From Nepenthes gracilis (taxonomy: Eukaryota; Streptophyta; Magnoliopsida; Caryophyllales; Nepenthaceae): 64,000 bases of DNA. The stretch lies in the NCBI GenBank assembly GCA_033239525.1, contig BSYO01000004.1, forward strand, positions 11,384,037 through 11,448,036, in the 5' to 3' direction. The notes below the pieces were generated by a model. That model was not told where the DNA came from and did no database searches. It worked only from the letters and a program-made list of their open reading frames with translations. Below, one piece after another: positions 58,110-64,000 of the stretch (positions are counted from its first letter, which is position 1; each line of letters opens with the position of its first letter). The position numbers were made by a program, and so were the translations under genes.

Positions 58110-58439
58110 GGGAGATGTGGCCTATCGATTGGCCTTGCCACCAATTTTGGGGGAGGTGTATAATATTTTCCATGTGTCAATGCTCCTGAGATATATCTAT
58201 GATCATATCCATGTCATTGAATACGAGCTCCTATCGATCAGCGAGGACTTGTTATATGTCAAGGAGCCTGTGTAGATTTTTGATTGTAGGAATCAGGTGC
58301 TTCAAAAGAAAAAAATTCTGTTGGTCAAAGTCTTATGGAAGAACCATACCTAGGAGGACGCCATGTGGGAAAAGGAAGATGAGATTTGGAAGAAATATCC
58401 CCATTTATTTCGAGGTATGTCTATTCATTTAATTTTTAG
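58110..58439 (+). pseudogene. Chromodomain-type C-terminus of the integrase
   Basis: In frame with tat at 58197 it reads VYNIFHVSMLLRYIYDHIHV, then LLYVKEPV, stop, IFDCRNQVLQKKKILLVKVL, WKNHT, stop, EDAMWEKEDEIWKKYPHLF. The VKVLW...E.ATWE pattern is the chromodomain-like tail of Tekay/Del chromoviruses, thought to steer integration to heterochromatin. Two stops break it. Confidence 0.8.
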
Positions 58440-58471
58440 GATTCGTTAATTTTGAGGACCAAAATTTTTTT

Positions 58472-58484
58472 AAATGTGGAGAGT
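58472..58484 (+). other. Polypurine tract of the Tekay-like element
   Basis: aaatgtggagagt directly precedes the 3' LTR start TGTAGGG, the place and composition expected for the plus-strand primer. Confidence 0.7.
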
Positions 58485-60451
58485 TGTAGGGTACTGGTTT
58501 CAAAATATTATAATTAGAAATAATTAGGTTAATATAATCAAATTAGATTTAAAGAACACAAAAAGTTAGGCACTGGAAGCAAATATGGATTTGGGAGGCC
58601 CGACTCCTGAGTGGCGCCCGAGGCACGCCAAGAGCGCATTTTTCAGAATGGTCACACATGATGAGCGCCTGAGACGCGCTCGAGCTCATTTTTCAGAACC
58701 GTCGCCTGAACTACACTTGATGTGCACTCAAGTGCGGATTCCAAAATACCGTGCCTGAGCGGTGCTTGACTGATATTCGAGCACCAGAGTGATTATAAGG
58801 CGCCACCTACTCCTTTTTTTGCCATTTTTTGCATGAATTTGGAGTAGGAGGAGAGAGAGAAAGGCAAAGGAGAAGGGAAGAGAAGAGAGAGAAGGTAAAG
58901 GAGAGGTCCTGAGAGCTTGAATCTCGACGATCCGAGTAAGAAAACTTGTAGATCGGGCTAAAACAAGTGCACTCTAAACTTTTTTTCTTCAATTGTTGTT
59001 TATTCCCGTTCATTTTGAATAATATTATTTTAATACTCATCCTAATTGGGATTGTGAAGTAAAAACATGAAAAATGTGCATATTTGATACTTCCCCATGT
59101 TTTTATAGCAAGATTTATAAAAAAAAATTACCATTTATTTGCTTGTATTTTAAATATGTATGTTAAGAAAAATTTTTCTCTATATTTAGAGGCTAGAAAT
59201 CTTATTTCTACTTGGTAGTGCTTCAAATTTATGCGTTTCAAATTTGTTCCATGTCATTTATGCTTGCTCAAAAAATAGTGCATATCTTACTTTATATAGA
59301 ATGTTCCTTTTTTAAAATTATTTGGACATTTTATATTATCTATATTATCGATGAACTCTTATGATAAATAAATAACCGTGGCAAAAATGTGCAAGTTCTA
59401 AGAAAATGAATTATGAAAGGATACTCTGCAATTAAGTTAATGACTTATAAACTGTTCTCCAAAAGTACAAGAACGAAAAATGCATGGACTTAATGGCAGA
59501 ATTTCCTAAGGAATTAAGACGTTAAGAAATTAGACCAAGAAATATTTATCAAATAGTATATTTTGACATATTTTAATATTTTATAATGGAATATCGTTGT
59601 TTGCTAAGAGCTGCTTGCAGCTAAAGCCCCGTCTATAGGGATTATATGTAAACGGCCCGTCTCTGGGTCTTGAATAGGAGGAGAAGGCTTTTGATTGTGT
59701 AGGAGCAAACCCAATTCAGAATTTGATCAATCGCTTCTTTAGTCAGTAAGACCTATTGGCCCTAATCCTCAGCGAAAATAAGTTTTCAATATGATTTGAT
59801 GATTATGAAAAGAAAAATAAATGAATTGAAGAAATTTTGGAATGTATCATGAAAGCATTTTTTTTTTCTGATCATATTTTATTATTATTTATTCGTCTCT
59901 ATTCCTCCCAATATGTATTGTTATGATTCTAATATAAAATACGTATATTCCTTGATATATACATATGTGTCTTATTGAGTATTTGGCTTATTTCTTACTG
60001 TTTTTACTAACCCCTTAGACGATCAGCACGAGTTTATACCTGACGAGTAGGAATGAATGATCAATGCCTAGGTTTAGGACTTGGGATGTTGTGTGATATA
60101 TTTTAGGCATTGTCTTTTATATTTTTAGTACAGTAGTAATTTTTTTGGGGTGGAGGATTATATGTATATATTATTTTGTAATTAAAGAAGTAAACGTATG
60201 CTTTTGTGGAATGTGGTATATATTGGATTATGAAATGTTTCTGCAGGTTTGACGACATTTGCAAACATCTTCCCAAATTTAAGTCTGACAAGGTGTCATG
60301 TCTTGATTTGTTGTCAGAGCCATTAAGTTGTAACATGTTGTGGATTCTGTGTATATATATCGATGTTTATTTAATGAATTTTTATATTATGATTTGAAAT
60401 TAGATTGATGAACATTAGGACAGGTGAAATTCTATAGTCGGGTCCATCACA
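58485..60451 (+). repeat. 3' LTR of the Tekay-like element
   Basis: Begins TGTAGGGTACTGG and ends GGTCCATCACA, followed by AATTC. It aligns with 51833-53803 throughout, with scattered substitutions (many C/T and G/A) and small indels. The microsatellite expanded in the 5' copy is short here. Confidence 0.9.
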
Positions 60452-60456
60452 AATTC

Positions 60457-60892
60457 AGCTCTTGTAATATTATAATTCTAACTGGTTGACTACTATTATA
60501 CCAAAACTAGCCATAACCAGACTATAAGATTATGTGATAGTGGTTTGCATACTAATTTACTAATGGTTGTAGCAATCACCAGCCTTACATGTATAGAATG
60601 TCCAACTTTTGTCTAAATGTTCTTATGTATTTGAGAAACTAAAGAAGCATTTCGGAGGCCCAATTACTCTATCCTTACAATGACCTCTCAAAGTTGTGCT
60701 TTAACATAAACTAGCCATAATGACCAATTCTGAATGAATGTGATGGTGGTGTTTTTTTAGATCAAAATTCGAATTCAGTGGCAAATGAGAGAGAGATTAG
60801 ATGATCAAAGGAACCACACATCTTAGTCTAAGCTTCCCACTAGCCTTTCCTCTATGAACAGAGTGTTGATTACTATAAATTGAAGTTCACTG
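60457..60892. other. Spacer between two retrotransposons; nothing recognised
   Basis: Short AT-rich host sequence between the TSD of the Tekay-like element and the LTR of the Copia element. The last five bases (CACTG) are the expected left target-site duplication of the Copia insertion, but its partner lies outside the window. Confidence 0.5.
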
Positions 60893-61722
60893 TGTTAGGA
60901 AAGAGAATGCCGATTGGTTGGACAAAACCGAGAGGAAAAAGATGACAAACACACGACAAAGGAATATGAAAAAACTGAAAGACACACAATTTTATATGAA
61001 AACTCCTTCTAAAATGAGGAAAAAAAACCACTGGATACTTAATACACAAATAACATCACTATATAAATATTGGTTACAAAAATTCTTTGGTTACACGAGC
61101 CTTTGGAGAGTTGAAAACAGAAACAAAAGTAAAATACAAGAGTAAAAATGGCTACTCTTTGTGTTCTCTCTTTTGTTTTTCTCTTTCTTACTTCTTTTCA
61201 CACCACTCGCACTCAGCATACATATGTATATATATAGACTGGGTGACTGTCTATTTAGTAGGCAGGTAGCATGTGCGGCAAAGCCTGCCACTAACTCTAT
61301 AACCTGCTACCAACTCTACAAAGTTTCATTCCACCGGGAGGGGTTGACTTTCTCTATAAATTAGCTATCAGATTTGAAAGTCAACTTTTCTTTCTGTAAA
61401 AACTGTTTGCGTAGACTTTACTGGTGACCACCTTTTCTATTAGAGTCCCCAGGCGTTGACCAAAATCCTCAGACGTTTGCCTAGTGTCCTCGGACATAAT
61501 CCCATATCCTTGGCCATCACATAATGTCTTCAGTCAACAGTTGATGTATTCAGTCATCACTTAGAGTCCTCGTCCATTAATCAGAATTTTCATCCATTAT
61601 GCAAAGTCCTTGTCCGTTATACAAAGTCCTCAATCCTTAATACCTCTTTGGCCAAGTGTACTACTTTGGCCTTTATTCATGCCCGGCTAATTCCCATACG
61701 AGGTGACCAAAAAATCCCAACA
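60893..61722 (-). repeat. 3' LTR of the Copia element
   Basis: 830 bp bounded by TGTT and AACA on the plus strand, so it starts TGTTGGGATTT on the minus strand. The purine-rich gtgagggaaagtt (minus strand, 61735-61723) lies directly next to its start, as expected for the polypurine tract. Within 61440-61650 it holds degenerate ~20-25-bp repeats of the form agtcctcgtccatta. Confidence 0.8.
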
Positions 61723-61735
61723 AACTTTCCCTCAC

Positions 61736-62464
61736 GACCATGGGAGGACTAAATCAGTCAGTCTGACTTATATTGCAACAAGTTTTGAGCTTTTCCTTAG
61801 GCAATACATTGGTTATCATGTCTAACATATTTTCCTCAGTTCGGACTTTCTTCAGTGAAAGCAATCCCAAGTCAATAACATCTCTCACCCAATGGTATCA
61901 AATATTAATATGTTTCGATCTTGAGTGAAATGATGAGTTTCTACAGTGATGTATAACACTTTGGCTATCACAAAGTATCTTATACTTCTCCTATTCAAAC
62001 CCAAGTTTCCGGATAAACTTCTTCATCTACAGCATCTCCTTATTAGCCTCAGTGACAATAATAAATTCTACCTCCATGGTTAAAAGAGCAACGCATTTCT
62101 GCAATTTCAATTGCTAAAAAACTGCTCCTCCAGCAAACTTAACCAAGTATCCCAAAGCGGACTTTCAGAAGTCAATATCGTCGACCATGTCAGCATCAGT
62201 ATATCCTACCAATAGGAGCTTGTCACTTTCAAAATACAAGCTCATCTTGGAAGTCCCTCGGAGATATTTCAATATCAACTTCACTACTGACCAATGCTGC
62301 TTATCGGGATTTGATAGGAATCGGCTAACTGTGTCGACGGCATGAACAATGTCCGACCTCGTGCATACTATAGCATACATTAAGCTACCTGCGGCCGAAG
62401 TGTAGGGTATGCTTTTCATGTTGGCCTTCTCAACATACGAGGTCGGACACTGTCGATTTCTCAA
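61736..62464 (-). pseudogene. RNase H and end of RT, Copia element
   Basis: 62464-62165 encodes IPYTSAAGSLMYAIVCTRSD and VDTVSRFLSNPDKQHW and KYLRGTSKMSLYF, then YTDADMVDDID, where the first RNase H aspartate region starts. Lower coordinates give YKILCDSQSVIHH, YHWVRDVIDLGLL and MITNVLPKEKLKTCC, the C-terminal RNase H block. RNase H removes the RNA template during cDNA synthesis. Several frames are needed, so the gene is broken. Confidence 0.8.
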
Positions 62465-63200
62465 TCTAAAATTGCTTGCCCAAGAATACTCATTAGTTTG
62501 AACTTATCTACATTGAAGCGTTGAAGCACCTTCTCCATATAGTTTTCTTGGGACATCCATAATCTCTTTGCCTGACGGTCATGAAATATTCCGATACCAA
62601 AAATTTGCTTCGTCTGCTCCAAATTCTTCATGGGAAAGGATTTCCTAAGTTTTCGCTTCAATTCAGTGATTCAAGCGACATTTTGCCCAACTATCAACAT
62701 ATCATCTAGATAGAGTAGAAGGATAACAAAGTCATCTTCAGAAAACCTCTGAACAATTACACAATGATCCAAAGTGGTCTTCCGGTAGTCTTGATTTACC
62801 ATAATAGGCTCGAACTTTTTGTACTATTGTCTCGAGGATTGTTTTAACCCATATAGGTTTTTCTTCAGTCGGTACACTAAGTGTTCCTTCTTCTAAACCC
62901 AAAATCCCTTCGGTAGCTTTATGTAGATCTTCTCGAGATCACCGTACAGAAAAGTTGTCCTCATATCCAACTACTCCACTTCTAAATCAAGGACAGCGGC
63001 TAAACCAAACACCATTCAAATAGAAGACATTTTTACAACAGGGGCAAAAATCTCATCGAAATCGATACTCTTTCGTTGGTTAAATCCTTTTACCACCAGC
63101 CTTACCTTGTCCCTCGGTTGCGAGGTGTTTTCCTCGATCTTCAATCAGAAGACCTATTTGTTCTTCAGGGCTCTCTTTCCCTTTGGCAATTCAGCCAACT
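62465..63200 (-). pseudogene. Reverse transcriptase, Copia element
   Basis: From high to low coordinates: WKEAMQDEMGPLHENHTLEL leading in (~63260-63190), then TTFLYGDLEKIYIKLPKGF, LVYRLKKNLYGLKQSSRQ, YLDDMLIVG (catalytic YLDD intact, 62712-62698), KRKLRKSFPMKNLEQTKQI and LWMSQENYMEKVLQRFNVDK. Stops follow PKGFWV and SSRQ, among others. The catalytic Asp pair is preserved although the frame is not. Confidence 0.85.
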
Positions 63201-63539
63201 CGAGCGTATGGTTCTCATGTAAAGGGCCCATCTCATCCTGCATTGCTTCCTTCCATCTTATAACATGTTTGCCTTCCATAACTTCCTTAAAACTCTCTGG
63301 TTTTCCTCCATCGGTGAGTAAAACATACTCATTGGCCAACAGGAAAACAGATGGTCGTCGTTCCCTTGAAGATCGTTGGACAACAACTTCCTTAGCCGAC
63401 TGAGGAGTAATGACATCCTTGTTTTCATCCAACGATGGTATCTCCTCATTATCTTCTCCAGCCATACCTTGGTCGTCAACCTCTTGACAAAGAGGTACCG
63501 ATCGAACAATATCAACATTTATCTTGTCAGTTCAATCAG

Positions 63540-64000
63540 TGTCTGACACTGCCTTCTTCTCTTTGTCAATATCATTAATAGTTTCGTCCTCTACAAACAC
63601 TACATCCCTTAATCTGACAAACTTCTTCTCAGTTGAGTTATAGAGTCTGAATCCCAACTCATCTTTCCCATAGCCTAGGAAGACACATTGTACTGTTTTC
63701 AGCTCCAAATTTATCCTTTCATCCCTTGGAACGTAAACGAAGGTCTTCTACCCAAACACCCGGAGGTGGTCATAAGATACTTCTTTCCCGAACCACAACT
63801 TTTTTGGGATTTCTCCATTTAGTGATCCGAACAGTGATCTATTGATGACGTAGGCAGCAGTTTTCAAGGCCTTTGCCCAAAATGTTTGAGGGAGCTTTGC
63901 CTCAGAGAGTATGCATCTAACTCTCTTCATCAACGAGTGGTTATTCGCTCTGCCACACCGTTTAGCTGTGGCGTCTTCAGCAGCATCTCTTGGTGCTAAA
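63540..64000 (-). pseudogene. Integrase C-terminal part, Copia element (partial at window edge)
   Basis: The minus strand gives RVRCILSEAKLPQTFWAKAL, TAAYVINRS, a run ending KLWFGKEVSYDHLRVFG, then a stop, KTFVYVPRDERINLELKTVQ, CVFLGYGKDELGFRLYN and VRLRDVVFVEDE. This is the usual end of a Copia integrase (FW..A..TA.Y..NR, P...W.GK..SYDHLRVFG). The DDE core lies beyond 64000. Confidence 0.85.

Larger units (their letters stand above)
51833..60451 (+). mobile_element. Complete-structure Tekay/Del-like Ty3/Gypsy chromovirus, TSD AATTC
   Basis: 8.6 kb, with LTRs of 1971 and 1967 bp, primer-binding site, gag, protease, RT, RNase H, integrase with C-terminal chromodomain-like block, polypurine tract, and a perfect 5-bp TSD AATTC (51828-51832 and 60452-60456). 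Domain order RT-RNase H-integrase identifies Ty3/Gypsy. The C-terminal QKKKILLVKVLWKNHT...WEKEDE block is typical of the Tekay/Del chromoviruses. Numerous nonsense codons, at least two frameshifts, and changed catalytic residues make it non-autonomous. The LTRs are clearly similar but visibly diverged, so insertion is not recent. Confidence 0.92.
60893..64000 (-). mobile_element. Tork-like Ty1/Copia retrotransposon, 3' part (runs off the window)
   Basis: Read on the minus strand, from the window edge: integrase, a linker, RT, RNase H, polypurine tract and 3' LTR. Integrase preceding RT is the Copia order. Motif spacing and wording (YLDDM, VGSLMYA-like, RSKHI..RYHW-like) match the Tork/Tnt1 group. 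Stops and frameshifts are scattered through it. About half of the element (gag, protease, part of integrase, 5' LTR) lies beyond 64000. Confidence 0.85.

Noticed and set aside
58199..58432. 77-codon plus-strand frame at the end of the Tekay-like element
   Set aside because: The real coding frame here is a different one, which gives the chromodomain-type tail; this frame is a shadow.

Overview
The window is nuclear DNA from a flowering plant, probably a eudicot. It is AT-rich, has spliced genes with short exons and GT-AG introns, and is crowded with plant-type LTR retrotransposons (Ty3/Gypsy Tat-like and Tekay/Del-like, and Ty1/Copia Tork-like). I cannot name the species from sequence alone. 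No bacterial, plastid or mitochondrial genes are present.

There are only two host genes, both on the minus strand. The first is a 23-exon STT3A-type oligosaccharyltransferase catalytic subunit (start codon 28765, stop 13028; 785 aa when the exons are joined). The second is a 6-exon SDS22-like leucine-rich-repeat regulator of protein phosphatase 1 (start 50435, stop 30810; 338 aa). All exon phases in both genes are compatible, and both reading frames are open from ATG to stop. From memory, the Arabidopsis counterparts (At5g19680 for SDS22, At5g19690 for STT3A) are also neighbours, so this looks like conserved microsynteny. The two products have unrelated jobs: ER N-glycosylation, and PP1 regulation in nucleus and cytosol.

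Layout. 0.4-5.7 kb: decayed minus-strand Tat-like element split by a plus-strand Tekay-like LTR. 6.6-9.8 kb: internally deleted minus-strand Tekay-like remnant. 9.8-13.0 kb: intergenic. 13.0-28.8 kb: STT3A, whose intron 12 holds a solo LTR with a perfect 5-bp target-site duplication (TSD) and whose other introns hold SINE-like and MITE-like pieces. 28.8-30.8 kb: intergenic, including the STT3A promoter region. 30.8-50.4 kb: SDS22, whose 13.9-kb first intron contains a 9.8-kb Tat-like retrotransposon (TSD AAACC). That element has lost protease/RT/RNase H, keeps a decayed integrase and carries an antisense extra ORF; its 3' LTR contains another LTR-like insertion. 51.8-60.45 kb: structurally complete but mutated Tekay-like chromovirus (TSD AATTC). 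60.9-64.0 kb: 3' part of a minus-strand Tork-like Copia element running off the window.

I found no new defence, CRISPR or biosynthetic system. The most notable features are the large intact retroelement tolerated inside an SDS22 intron 105 bp from the first donor site, the antisense ORF in that element, a GC-AG intron in SDS22, and several datable nested insertions.
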